Source: Sphingomonas echinoides (GTDB taxonomy: Bacteria > Pseudomonadota > Alphaproteobacteria > Sphingomonadales > Sphingomonadaceae). Taken from it: a DNA stretch of 64,000 nt. The translations under genes and the position numbers were made by a program. Where the stretch lies: contig NZ_JAPYKK010000019.1 of the NCBI RefSeq assembly GCF_029623395.1, forward strand, positions 1 to 64,000. The letters are read 5' to 3'. Positions within the stretch are counted from its first letter, which is position 1. The number at the start of each line of letters is the position of its first letter. The notes under the pieces are model-generated. The model was not told the origin of the DNA, ran no database searches, and saw nothing but the letters and a program-made list of their open reading frames with translations. This document shows, piece after piece, positions 41,955 to 50,318 of this stretch.

Positions 41955-43216
41955 CCGAGCAACAACCCCGCAAGCGCCGCCGACATCAAATTCGCGAGGC
42001 TTCCCGCCGCCAGTGCGCGCAACCCGAGCTTGGCGATCATCGGGCGCTGATTGGGCGCGAGGCTCCCGGCCGACGCCATCTGGATCGCGATCGACGAGAA
42101 ATTGGCGAAGCCGCACAAAGCAAACGTCACCACCGCGGTGGTGTGCGGCGACAGATTTCTCATCTTGCCGAGATCGATGAACGCGACGAATTCGTTGAGC
42201 ACGATTTTCTGCCCGAACAATTCGCCCGCCGCGCGCGCTTCGGTCCACGGAATGTCGAGCAGGAACATCACGGGGGCAAAGACGAAGCCGAGCATCCCCT
42301 GGAAGCTCAGATCGGGGTAGCCGAACCATCCGCCGATCCCGCCAAGGATCCCGTTCGCCAGCGCGACCAGCCCGACGAACGCGAGCACCATCGCGCCGAC
42401 CGCGACCGCGATCCGCACGCCGGTCTGTGCGCCATTGGCGGCGGCCATGATGATGTTGGCGGCGCGTTCTTCTTCGAGCGCCTTTTCGGCGACGTGGAGC
42501 ACCGCTTCTTCCGGATCGTCGCCGAGCGGCAGTTCGCCCGCGGGCGCGGTGGTCTCGTCGGGCATGATGATCTTGGCCATCAGCAACCCGCCCGGCGCGG
42601 ACATGAACGACGCGGCGAGCAGATAGGGCAAAGCGCCCTGGCCGAGGAAGGTGGCATAGGCGAGCAGGATCGTCCCTGCGACGCCCGACATGCCGACCGT
42701 CATCACCGCGAACAGCTGCGGCGGGGTCAGCCCGGCGAGATAGGGGCGGATCACCAGCGGCGATTCGCTTTGCCCGACGAAGATGTTGGCGGCGGCGCAC
42801 AGCGCTTCCACCTTGGATACGCCGATCACCTTCTCGATCGCGCCGCCGACCCAGCGGATCACGAACTGCATGATCCCGAGATGGTAGAGGATCGACACGA
42901 GCGCTGCGAAGAAGATGATGACGGGAAGCGCCGAGAAGGCGAACGCCGTCCCGAAGGTCGGGTCGCTCGCGAGCCCGCCGAAGATCGTCGTGGTGCCCGC
43001 CTTGGCATAGCCGAGCAGGTTCCACACCCCGCGCGACATGCCCTCGATCGCTTGCCGACCGATCGTGCTGTGGAGGACCAGGATCGCGATCGTCACTTGC
43101 AACGCGAACGCCGCGCCGACGACGCGCAGCGGGATTGCGCGGCGGTTGGTCGACAACAGGACGGCAAGCCCCAGGATCACGACGATACCCAGAATGCCGA
43201 TCGGAAATTTGTCCAC
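41951..43216 (-). CDS. nupC: Concentrative nucleoside transporter (CNT/NupC family)
   Basis: 421 residues from a GTG preceded by GGGGAA. The CNT core contains ANIFVGQSESPLVIRPYL (nucleoside and cation binding), FMSAPGGLLMAKI and NEFVAFIDLGKM, with a charged cytosolic loop (LGDDPEEAVLHVAEKALEEE) between. It imports nucleosides with a proton or sodium ion. The 188 bp upstream (43217-43404) show no gene. Confidence 0.93.
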   Translation of the reverse strand: MDKFPIGILGIVVILGLAVLLSTNRRAIPLRVVGAAFALQVTIAILVLHSTIGRQAIEGMSRGVWNLLGYAKAGTTTIFGGLASDPTFGTAFAFSALPVIIFFAALVSILYHLGIMQFVIRWVGGAIEKVIGVSKVEALCAAANIFVGQSESPLVIRPYLAGLTPPQLFAVMTVGMSGVAGTILLAYATFLGQGALPYLLAASFMSAPGGLLMAKIIMPDETTAPAGELPLGDDPEEAVLHVAEKALEEERAANIIMAAANGAQTGVRIAVAVGAMVLAFVGLVALANGILGGIGGWFGYPDLSFQGMLGFVFAPVMFLLDIPWTEARAAGELFGQKIVLNEFVAFIDLGKMRNLSPHTTAVVTFALCGFANFSSIAIQMASAGSLAPNQRPMIAKLGLRALAAGSLANLMSAALAGLLLG

Positions 43217-43404
43217 GTATTCCCCGCAGTTTCGCGCGCACTCCCCAAAAATTCGGCGTGCAACGGGGGCGGACCATACACGTGAGGGCGGATAGGGCTA
43301 GAGGGCGGGCCGGGAAATGCGGCTGTTCTCGCTACGGCAGTTTACCGCGGCCCGAGGATGGCCGGAACGATTTGGTGTCTATGCGGCGCAGCGGAGCGCA
43401 CGCT

Positions 43405-44142
43405 CTACCCCAGCATCGCCTTTTTGAGCTTGGCGTGCGCCGCCGCCTTGATCTGGCAGACGCGCGCCGACCCGACGCCGATCACCAGCCCGATTTCCTC
43501 GAGGTTCATTTCCTCCACGTAATAGAGCTGGATCACCAGCGCCTCGCGCTCGGGCAGAGCGGTGATCGCGGCGATCAGCGTATTACGTTCCTCGCTCTGC
43601 GAAAGCTGCGCGAACGCATCGGGCTCGTCGCTCGCGAACCACGGGCCTTCGTCCGAATAGAGATCCTCGATCGGTTCGAGCCGGACCGGCTGCGCGTTCG
43701 CATAATCGATCCGCAATTTCTCGCGCGACACGCCGAGCCGCGTTGCGACCGCCGCCTCGCCGGGCGCACGCCCCAGTTCGGTCGTCATCGCGGCGACGGT
43801 CTGCGTATACATCCGCTTGCGCTGCATCGCGCCGCGCGTCAGCGTCGCCGAACGCCGCAGCGCATCGATCATCGCGCCGCGCACGCGCGTCATCAGATAT
43901 TGCTCGAACGTCACTTGCCCGCGTTCCTCGAACGCGCCCGCCGCCTCGACCAAAGCGACCAACCCGATCTGGACGAGATCCTCGACCTCGACCGAGGACG
44001 ACATGCTGCCGTGCACGTGCCACGCGACACGCCGGACCAGCGGCAGATGCTTCTTCGCGAGCAGCTTGAGGTCGGGCGCGGCGTTGCGACCATAAACCAA
44101 GGGCTGCGCGTCGCAGAAGGCGGTGGGCGAAAGCTGCATCAT
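43405..44142 (-). CDS. fliA: Flagellar sigma factor FliA (sigma-28)
   Basis: 245 residues; the first ATG overlaps the flhA stop (ATGA). Region 2 is visible at about residues 30-100 (HLPLVRRVAWHVHGSMSSSV, DLVQIGLVALVEAA, FEQYLMTRVRGAMIDALR), region 3 near 115-140, and region 4 at 195-245 (LPEREALVIQLYYVEEMNLE, ARVCQIKAAAHAKL). It directs transcription of late flagellar genes after FlgM is exported. Last gene of the operon that begins at the sigma-54 site 47154. Confidence 0.95.
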   Translation of the reverse strand: MMQLSPTAFCDAQPLVYGRNAAPDLKLLAKKHLPLVRRVAWHVHGSMSSSVEVEDLVQIGLVALVEAAGAFEERGQVTFEQYLMTRVRGAMIDALRRSATLTRGAMQRKRMYTQTVAAMTTELGRAPGEAAVATRLGVSREKLRIDYANAQPVRLEPIEDLYSDEGPWFASDEPDAFAQLSQSEERNTLIAAITALPEREALVIQLYYVEEMNLEEIGLVIGVGSARVCQIKAAAHAKLKKAMLG

Positions 44143-46220
44143 GCTGGCAGGGCTCCGGGAGCGCCGATCACGGCGACGACTTCGACGGCTTTTTCTTCCG
44201 GCACTTCGAAGAAGCTCATCACCGGAATGTCGGGCAGGCAGGTCTTGACCAGCTTGCGGATCGCGACGCGGATCGCGGGCTGGACGACGAGCGCGAACGG
44301 CTTGGCCTCGTCGACCAGCGGCTGTGCCGCGCGTTGCAGCGCATCGACGATGCGACGGCCGAGATCGGGCTCGATCGTGTGGCGGCGCGACGGATCGGCG
44401 CGCATCGCCTGGCCGAGCAGCCCCTCGAGCCCGCCCTCGAGCGTCATCACGCGCAGCGGCTCGCGCACGCCGCAGATCTTGCCGATGATCAGCCCGCCGA
44501 GATCGGGGCGGATCGCCTCGATGATGTCCTCGGCGTCGGCGGTCCGCTGTGCGGCGACCGCGATGGCTGCGGCAATCCGGCGGAATTCCTTGAGCGGGAT
44601 GTTCTCCGCGAGCAGTCCCTTCAGCACCTGCGTCAGCGTGGTCAGCGGCAGCGGGTTGGGCGACAGCGACGCGACGAGGCTGGCGGCGCGGTCCTTCAAC
44701 CCGTCGAGCAGCGACTGGACTTCGTCGGGGCCGAGCAGCTCGGCGGAATGTTGCGTCAGCTGGTGGTTGAGGTGCGTCGCCATGACGGTGCCCGGATCGA
44801 CCACGAGATAGCCCGCGCCGGTCGCGGCATCGGCGTCGCCCGCCGCGATCCACACCGCGTCGAGCCCGAAGGTCGGGTCCTTCGCGGGTTTGCCCATCAG
44901 CCCGCCGATCGCCTGGCCGGTATCGAGCGCGAGCATCTCGTCGGGCGAGACGCTGTCCTCGCCGACCACGACGCCGCCGACGATGATGCGGTAGGTGTAG
45001 GGCGGCAAATTGATGTCGTCGCGGACGCGGACCTGCGGGATGACGAAGCCCATGTCCTTCGACAATTGGCGGCGGACCCCGGTGATCCGGCCCATCAGCG
45101 GCGCACCGCGGCGTTCGTCGACGAGCGGCACCAGGCCGTAGCCGATATCGAGGTTGACCTGCATGAGGTCCGAGACTTCGTCCCAGCCGATCTTCGAATG
45201 ATCGACCGGCTCGGGCGCGACGATTTCGACGGGTGCAGGGCGAAGCGATGCCTGGCGCATCTTCCACGCGGCGAACCCGGCAAGCCCGGCGGCGGGCAGG
45301 ATGATCAGATGCGGCATCCCCGGCATCACCCCGAGCAGCCCGAGGATGATCGCGACCGGCGTCCAGGTGCGTGCCGAGCCGAACTGGCTGCCGATCTGGC
45401 CCGCCAGATCCATGCTGGAAGTGACGCGCGTCACGATCGCGGCGGCGGCAATCGACAGCATCAGCGACGGGATCTGCGCGACGAGCGCGTCGCCGATCGC
45501 GAGCAGCACGTAATTATGCGCCGCGTCGGCGATCGTCATCCCGTGGCTGACCGGACCGAGGATCAGCCCGCCGACGATGTTCGCCGCGAGAATCAGCAGG
45601 CCGGCGACCGCATCGCCCTTCACGAACTTGGACGAGCCGTCCATCGACCCGTAGAAATCGGCCTCGGTCGAAACCTCGATCCGGCGCGCCTTGGCTTCGT
45701 CGGGGGTGATCAGCCCGGCGTTGAGATCGGCGTCGATCGCCATCTGCTTGCCCGGCAACGCGTCGAGCGTGAAGCGCGCGCTGACTTCGGACACGCGGCC
45801 CGCGCCCTTGGTGACGACGATCATGTTGATGATCACGAGGATCGCGAAGACGAACAGGCCGACGACATAATCGCCGCCGATCAGGAAGGTCCCGAACGCC
45901 TCGATCACATTGCCCGCCGCGCTCTCGCCCTCATGCCCGTGGACCAGCACGACGCGGGTCGAGGCGACGTTGAGGCTCAGGCGGAACAGCGTGGCGAACA
46001 GCAGCACGGTCGGGAAGGCGGAGAAGTCGAGCGGCTTCTGCGCGTTGAGGCTGACCATCAGCACCGCGAGGCTGATCGTGATATTCATGATGAAGAACAC
46101 GTCGAGCATCGCCGCCGGAATCGGCACGACCATCAGCACGACGAGCAACAGGATCGCGACCGGCAGCGCGGCGGAGCGCAGCAGCGGCATCACGCCACCG
46201 GTCTTGGGGGACAGTGCCAC
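44139..46220 (-). CDS. flhA: Flagellar export gate protein FlhA
   Basis: 693 residues from a GTG with GGGAG upstream. The N-terminal half has about eight membrane helices and the FHIPEP-type block FATLFRLSLNVASTRVVLVHG and VVTKGAGRVSEVSARFTLDALPG in sequence; the C-terminal half is the cytosolic nonameric ring domain (VRRQLSKDMGFVIPQVR to the end). It forms the export gate of the flagellar type III secretion machine. It lies between the SLT gene (4-bp gap) and fliA (4-bp overlap). Confidence 0.97.
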   Translation of the reverse strand: MALSPKTGGVMPLLRSAALPVAILLLVVLMVVPIPAAMLDVFFIMNITISLAVLMVSLNAQKPLDFSAFPTVLLFATLFRLSLNVASTRVVLVHGHEGESAAGNVIEAFGTFLIGGDYVVGLFVFAILVIINMIVVTKGAGRVSEVSARFTLDALPGKQMAIDADLNAGLITPDEAKARRIEVSTEADFYGSMDGSSKFVKGDAVAGLLILAANIVGGLILGPVSHGMTIADAAHNYVLLAIGDALVAQIPSLMLSIAAAAIVTRVTSSMDLAGQIGSQFGSARTWTPVAIILGLLGVMPGMPHLIILPAAGLAGFAAWKMRQASLRPAPVEIVAPEPVDHSKIGWDEVSDLMQVNLDIGYGLVPLVDERRGAPLMGRITGVRRQLSKDMGFVIPQVRVRDDINLPPYTYRIIVGGVVVGEDSVSPDEMLALDTGQAIGGLMGKPAKDPTFGLDAVWIAAGDADAATGAGYLVVDPGTVMATHLNHQLTQHSAELLGPDEVQSLLDGLKDRAASLVASLSPNPLPLTTLTQVLKGLLAENIPLKEFRRIAAAIAVAAQRTADAEDIIEAIRPDLGGLIIGKICGVREPLRVMTLEGGLEGLLGQAMRADPSRRHTIEPDLGRRIVDALQRAAQPLVDEAKPFALVVQPAIRVAIRKLVKTCLPDIPVMSFFEVPEEKAVEVVAVIGAPGALPA

Positions 46221-46224
46221 TGGA

Positions 46225-47109
46225 TCAGGCTCCCATCGTCGCGAGCATCATGTACGCGAGCCGTGCGGTATTCGGGGTCGGGCGGAGAAGGCTCGCGGTC
46301 TCGGTGCGGGTACCCGCCAAACTGCTTGTGCCGCTCAATTGCGCGAGCGTGTTCTGCGCCCAGACCGCGGCGTTGGAGGTCGACTGCTCGCCATTGCCGG
46401 GGATGACGTCCGCGCCCCATTCGCCGAGCCGCGTCGCGGACAGGCCCGAGGTTGCGTCGATCGTCTGCGGCGCGCCCGCGGCATCGAGTTTGGCGGCGAA
46501 ACGATTGTAGATTTGCGAGAGCGAGCGCGGCGCGCCGGTCGAATCGTAGAAGACGTTGCGATTGGCGTTGGCGGCGGCGGGGAACATCGTCGCGCCGCTA
46601 CGATCGGGGTTGGCCTGCATCGCGGTGAGGAATTGCCGCGCGCCGCCCAAGCCCAGGAAATGGGCCATGTAAAGATCGGTGCTGGTGGCGCTGCGCCCGA
46701 GCGTTCCCTCGATCGCGCCCTTATTGTCGCTGGCGTGCTCGGCGGCCATCAGCGAGGCGGCGGTGGGGTCGTTGCGCAGCGACAGGATCGCCTGCCGAGT
46801 CGCGGGATCGCTCACGACCGCACGGCCGCTCGCGCTGGTTGAGATCGCGTTCGCCGCCCAGCCGAGGCCGTGCTCCGCGCCATGCGCCTTGACCACGCGC
46901 AGCCAGCTCTGGTCGACGAACTGATACAGCCCGCTCGCGCTCGAGGACCCCGAATGCGCGTTGGCGCGCATTCCGCTCTCGAGCTTGGCCTGACCCATCA
47001 GATAGCCGAAATCGATGCCGGTCTTCTGGCTGGCATTGGCGATCGCGTTGCGAATCGACCCGCCCGCGCCGGCAGCTCCGTTCAGGATGGAAAGCGGATT
47101 GAAAGGCAT
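46225..47109 (-). CDS. Flagellar-cluster lytic transglycosylase (SLT domain)
   Basis: 294 residues without a clear signal peptide, so it may leave through the flagellar export gate. The SLT fold shows the catalytic glutamate in AKLESGM (Glu44) and the SASGLYQFVDQSWL motif that follows it. It should cut peptidoglycan so that the rod can pass. In enteric bacteria a muramidase domain is fused to the rod scaffold FlgJ; here FlgJ (56066) lacks it and this separate gene is the natural replacement. First gene after the sigma-54 promoter at 47154. Confidence 0.85.
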   Translation of the reverse strand: MPFNPLSILNGAAGAGGSIRNAIANASQKTGIDFGYLMGQAKLESGMRANAHSGSSSASGLYQFVDQSWLRVVKAHGAEHGLGWAANAISTSASGRAVVSDPATRQAILSLRNDPTAASLMAAEHASDNKGAIEGTLGRSATSTDLYMAHFLGLGGARQFLTAMQANPDRSGATMFPAAANANRNVFYDSTGAPRSLSQIYNRFAAKLDAAGAPQTIDATSGLSATRLGEWGADVIPGNGEQSTSNAAVWAQNTLAQLSGTSSLAGTRTETASLLRPTPNTARLAYMMLATMGA

Positions 47110-47153
47110 TGGTCCCCGGCTTCAGGTCCGCGTCAGACGGACAGCCGGTGATC

Positions 47154-47169
47154 AGCAAGAGACGTGCCA
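47154..47169 (-). promoter_or_regulatory. Sigma-54 promoter of the SLT-flhA-fliA operon
   Basis: On the minus strand TGGCACGTCTCTTGCT, a full match to the sigma-54 consensus TGGCACG-N4-TTGC[A/T] with GG and GC at the right spacing. The expected transcript start is near 47143, about 34 bases before the SLT ATG. This would place export-gate and fliA expression under RpoN control. Confidence 0.85.
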
Positions 47170-47231
47170 GTTTTTAGAGTGCTGTTTCCCCGACAAAGCC
47201 CGGGAAGCTGAGAGGGCTATTAAAATGCCGC

Positions 47232-47585
47232 TCAGGCAAACGCCGCCAGCCCCATTCCCGCACGATACACGCTCCCCGGTGCCGCCCCCATCGCCATCCC
47301 CGCCGAACCGGTCAGATTTTGCAGGCGGCGGCGAACATTTGCCGCCATCAGGTTGACGTAGATCCGGCAGGTGTCGTTCAGCCGCTGCGCTTCCTCGGCC
47401 AGCGCGCGCGTCTCCACCTCAGGCGGCACATCCCCGAACGCGGCAACCGCTTCGATCCGCATCAGCTTGTCGGTCGTCGCCCGTTCCAAGGCGCGGACGT
47501 CATTGGTTTTCAGCGCCGCGATCTCGGCATGAAGCGCTTCGATCACTGCGATCAAAGCATCACGGCGCGTGGCGGGAGACGTCAT
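47232..47585 (-). CDS. flgN: FlgN-like flagellar export chaperone
   Basis: 117 residues, mainly helical and charged (AVIEALHAEIAALKTNDVRALERATTDK in two pieces), followed by LAEEAQRLNDTCRIYVNL, the usual pattern of FlgN, which guards the hook-filament junction proteins FlgK and FlgL before export. Its ATG overlaps the flgM stop (ATGA), the usual flgM-flgN pairing. The C-terminal 25 residues are small and apolar, as in other FlgN tails. Confidence 0.8.
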   Translation of the reverse strand: MTSPATRRDALIAVIEALHAEIAALKTNDVRALERATTDKLMRIEAVAAFGDVPPEVETRALAEEAQRLNDTCRIYVNLMAANVRRRLQNLTGSAGMAMGAAPGSVYRAGMGLAAFA

Positions 47586-47881
47586 TTCGAGGGGCTCCAG
47601 TTGAGCTTGAGCGCGAGCATCCGGTCCGCAATCGTGTCCGGCGTGATGGGATAGGTGCCGTTGCGCACCGCGCGGCGGACATCCTCGACATGCTGGCTGT
47701 CGACCGGCACGCCCTTGCCGGTTTCGGACGCGATTGCCGACAATTCCAGTTGCTGGGTTGCCGTCGTTGCCGGCTTGGTCGCGGCACTGGCCGTCGACGC
47801 GACCGATCCGGTCGCCGCGACGGCTGGCACGGCCAGCCGCTCGGGCATTGAGACAGTTTTGGATCCGATCGCGTCCACCAC
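47582..47881 (-). CDS. flgM: Anti-sigma-28 factor FlgM
   Basis: 99 residues from the GTG at 47881 (AAAGG upstream); a longer frame from a TTG at 47932 is less likely because FlgM proteins begin near this point. The disordered Ala/Thr-rich middle is followed by the FliA-binding part VDSQHVEDVRRAVRNGTYPI and TIADRMLALK. FlgM holds FliA inactive until the hook is complete and FlgM is exported. It lies between flgA and flgN on one strand. Confidence 0.88.
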   Translation of the reverse strand: MVDAIGSKTVSMPERLAVPAVAATGSVASTASAATKPATTATQQLELSAIASETGKGVPVDSQHVEDVRRAVRNGTYPITPDTIADRMLALKLNWSPSK

Positions 47882-47912
47882 ATCAGCACCTTTGGAAGAG
47901 ATGACGGAAGGT

Positions 47913-47938
47913 ATAACGACCGGCTTCGGCAAAGCTTA
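47913..47938 (-). promoter_or_regulatory. Possible FliA-type (sigma-28) promoter before flgM
   Basis: On the minus strand TAAGCTTT, ten bases, then GTCGTTAT. This resembles the sigma-28 consensus TAAAGTTT-N11-GCCGATAA but the spacing is one base short and several positions differ. It lies in the 60-bp gap between flgA and flgM, where a second, late flgM promoter would be expected. Confidence 0.25.
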
Positions 47939-47940
47939 AA

Positions 47941-48480
47941 TCATTCTGACCAACCCGGCAGCGTGGCGCTCCCCGCAGCGATCGCGACCGCCTGGACGGG
48001 GTTCTTCTGATCGTCGACCTTGACCATGAACCGCCCGCCGACGACCGCATCCCCGACCGCAATGCCTTCGCGCGTGATCGAGAATCCCGCCGATCCCGCA
48101 CTGATCGTCACCGGATCGCCGCGCTTGATTACATAGACGGGTCGGATCGCGGCGGCCGATATGCCGGGGGTGATCACCAGCGGGGCAGCCCCCTTGGGTG
48201 CAACCGCCGCCTGCTTGACCGGCACGAACAAGCGCCACTCCGGGCCGGTACAGGTGACGACCACCGCATCGTGGCTTTCGGTGCGCCACGCCATCGACAC
48301 CATCGGGCAGGTGGCGAGCTTGAGCCGCCCGTCGACCGGCGTCCGCGCGCCGCCTTCATTGCCGACACCGTGGCCGGTGAACGCGGCGACGGCGCGGTCG
48401 ATCGCGCCCGTATCCTGGAACGGGGCGGCGGACAGTGGACTGGCGACGAGCCCGAGGAGGAGCAGCGGCAAGCGGCGCAT
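47941..48480 (-). CDS. flgA: Flagellar P-ring assembly chaperone FlgA
   Basis: 179 residues from the ATG at 48480 (a TTG two codons earlier has slightly better ribosome-site spacing). Signal peptide to about SPLSA, then the FlgA/SAF domain: VDGRLKLATCPMV, RPVYVIKRGDPVTISAG and a final domain with GKFMVKV-like VGGRFMVKVDDQKNPVQA. FlgA works in the periplasm to polymerise FlgI into the P ring. It directly follows the MotB-like gene. Confidence 0.9.
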   Translation of the reverse strand: MRRLPLLLLGLVASPLSAAPFQDTGAIDRAVAAFTGHGVGNEGGARTPVDGRLKLATCPMVSMAWRTESHDAVVVTCTGPEWRLFVPVKQAAVAPKGAAPLVITPGISAAAIRPVYVIKRGDPVTISAGSAGFSITREGIAVGDAVVGGRFMVKVDDQKNPVQAVAIAAGSATLPGWSE

Positions 48481-48486
48481 GGGCAA

Positions 48487-49068
48487 TCAGATCCTTGTCG
48501 GTTGGGCAGGAGGAACGGCAACCGGTGCGGCAGGCATTTGCCGGTTGCCGGCAAATCCCGTCGTCACGCTGACGCCGCGGCGGCCAGCGCGGCCGGCAGC
48601 GGTGATGGTGATGCGATCGGGGGCGACGCCGTGGGCGATCAACATCCCGACGACCGCGCGCGCACGGTCTGCGGCGAGGACGGCGCCGCTTTGCGTCACG
48701 CCGTCGACATCGTCAGGCGAGCCGTCCACCGTCCCCGTCACGGCAACCATCGCGCGGGGATCGCGGAGCGCGTCGGTCGCCCACGCGACCAGCGGCGCGA
48801 CCGGCCCCGACACCGCGGCCGATCCGATCGCAAACCCGCCGAGCGCGCTTGCGGAAACCGGCATCGGTGCGGGCGGCACGCTGGCAGGCGTGTCCACCGC
48901 ACCGAACCCGGCACGAATACCGCGCGCGAGCGTGCCGCCGTCCAATTGCTGGTTGGCCTGAATGAAGACGAAGAACGCGACCAGCAGCAATGCGAGATCG
49001 GCAAGCGTCATCAGCCAGGCCGGGCGCGCGGGGGCGGCGTCGGGCATATCGTCGTCGTACGGAATCAT
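48487..49068 (-). CDS. MotB-like protein with short OmpA-type domain
   Basis: 193 residues. One N-terminal helix reads LADLALLLVAFFVFIQA, with Asp24 where MotB has its proton-binding aspartate. The C-terminal region (GTVDGSPDDVDGVTQSG, ADRARAVVGMLIAHGVAPDR, ITAAGRAGRRG) is an abbreviated OmpA/MotB peptidoglycan-binding domain. It is shorter than classical MotB (compare 60097) and pairs with a MotA/ExbB-like gene by a 4-bp overlap. It may be a second stator or an accessory energising protein; that the flagellum uses it is inferred from its position beside flgA. Confidence 0.75.
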   Translation of the reverse strand: MIPYDDDMPDAAPARPAWLMTLADLALLLVAFFVFIQANQQLDGGTLARGIRAGFGAVDTPASVPPAPMPVSASALGGFAIGSAAVSGPVAPLVAWATDALRDPRAMVAVTGTVDGSPDDVDGVTQSGAVLAADRARAVVGMLIAHGVAPDRITITAAGRAGRRGVSVTTGFAGNRQMPAAPVAVPPAQPTRI

Positions 49069-49724
49069 GCCGACTGCGCCACGGCGAGCGGACGGCGGGG
49101 CTGCTCGCGCGTCGCTAGCGCGATCAACGGCGGTTCGAGCCGCAGCCGCTCGACCGCCTCGTCGCGCGCGATCCGCCGCAGCCGTGCAGCGATCGGCGCG
49201 AGCACGAGATTGGCGAGGAGCGCGCCGTACAGGGTCGCCAGCAACGCCACCGCCATCGACGCGCCGATCGCGCGCGGGTCCTGCATCTTCACGAACATGC
49301 CGACCAGGCCGATCAGCGTTCCCACCATGCCCATCGCGGGGGCGGTGTCCGCCGCGCCCGACCACAGGTCTGCGATTGCCGAAGCGCGTTCGGCCCGCGC
49401 GCGGCGGCGCTGGCGGAGCAGTTCGGCGATCTCTTCCGGAGCGTCGCCATCGACGATCGCCGAGACGGCGGCGGCGATATCCGGGTCCGCGATCACCGAC
49501 CGGTCGAGCGTCAGCACGCCGTGCCGCTTGGCGATCCGCCCCAGCGCCCCGATCTGATCGAGCAACGGATCCGCGGCAAAGCGCGGCGCGCCCAGCATCC
49601 GCAACCCCGCGACCCCCCGCCCGAGGTCGCGCGCCGGGGTCCGCAGCACCGCAGCGGCCAGAGTTCCGCCGACGACGATGGCGAAGGCGATCGGATCGAG
49701 GAAGGGGGCAAGGGTAAAGGACAT
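49065..49724 (-). CDS. MotA/ExbB-like proton channel protein
   Basis: 219 residues from the ATG at 49724. Helices near residues 5-24 and two C-terminal helices (MGMVGTLIGLVGMFVKM and MAVALLATLYGALLANLVL) match the MotA/TolQ/ExbB channel core. No ribosome site is visible, and the sigma-54 promoter just upstream predicts a transcript starting within a few bases of this ATG, so it may be nearly leaderless. It overlaps the MotB-like gene (ATGA). It differs strongly from the classical MotA at 58885. Confidence 0.78.
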   Translation of the reverse strand: MSFTLAPFLDPIAFAIVVGGTLAAAVLRTPARDLGRGVAGLRMLGAPRFAADPLLDQIGALGRIAKRHGVLTLDRSVIADPDIAAAVSAIVDGDAPEEIAELLRQRRRARAERASAIADLWSGAADTAPAMGMVGTLIGLVGMFVKMQDPRAIGASMAVALLATLYGALLANLVLAPIAARLRRIARDEAVERLRLEPPLIALATREQPRRPLAVAQSA

Positions 49725-49736
49725 CGCAGCGGGCAC

Positions 49737-49752
49737 TGCAAGCGGCGGGCCA
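49737..49752 (-). promoter_or_regulatory. Sigma-54 promoter of the motA'-motB'-flgA-flgM-flgN operon
   Basis: Minus-strand TGGCCCGCCGCTTGCA matches TGGCACG-N4-TTGCA at all but one position, with correct GG/GC spacing. The predicted start near 49727 is only about three bases before the MotA-like ATG. Confidence 0.7.
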
Positions 49753-49905
49753 ATCTGGTAAACGGACGTGCTTCAACGGTCCCGTGCACCTCCCCCGGCG
49801 CCGAATCCGCCGCCCCGCGCGGGACCGGCAGCCGCTTTGCCGCCGCCCGGCAAGGGTTTGCCGCTTTGCATCCGCTGCACGGGTGCGCCGACCCCACATC
49901 GCATT

Positions 49906-49921
49906 TGGCATGACCTTTGCT
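49906..49921 (+). promoter_or_regulatory. Sigma-54 promoter of the flgB operon
   Basis: TGGCATGACCTTTGCT fits the sigma-54 consensus with GG and GC exactly spaced. Expected transcript start is near 49931, 28 bases before the flgB ATG. It is divergent from the site at 49737; the shared 234-bp gap probably also holds activator sites, which I could not identify. Confidence 0.8.
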
Positions 49922-49958
49922 GATCGACCGGCGCGCAATCATGCGCTGGAGACGGGCA

Positions 49959-50315
49959 ATGCCCAGCGAAGGACTGTTCGGGGTACATGGTGCGGCACTC
50001 GAAGTGCGCTCGCAGCGCATGGGTGTGCTTGCGTCGAACATCGCGAACGCCTCGACCCCCGGGTTCAAGGCCCGGGACATCGATTTCCACAGCGCACTGG
50101 CGACCGCGGAGACCGCAATGGACACGGGCGGGAACGCCAGCGTCACCGGCTCGATGCGCTACCGCACCGCGTCGCAGCCCTCGCTCGATGGCAATACGGT
50201 CGAGCTGTCGACCGAGCAGACCGCCTTCGCCGAGAATGCCGTCGCCTATCAGACGACGCTCTCCTTCCTCAACGGGCGGATCGGCCAGATCACCCGCGCA
50301 CTGAAGGGCGAATAA
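49959..50315 (+). CDS. flgB: Flagellar basal-body rod protein FlgB
   Basis: 118 residues from the ATG at 49959 with GGAGA upstream. The rod-protein signature MGVLASNIANASTPGFKARD is at about 22-41, and the C-terminal helix (AVAYQTTLSFLNGRIGQI) packs against it in the rod. First gene of a thirteen-gene plus-strand run ending with motB, three bases before flgC. Confidence 0.92.
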   Translation: MPSEGLFGVHGAALEVRSQRMGVLASNIANASTPGFKARDIDFHSALATAETAMDTGGNASVTGSMRYRTASQPSLDGNTVELSTEQTAFAENAVAYQTTLSFLNGRIGQITRALKGE

Positions 50316-50318
50316 GCC

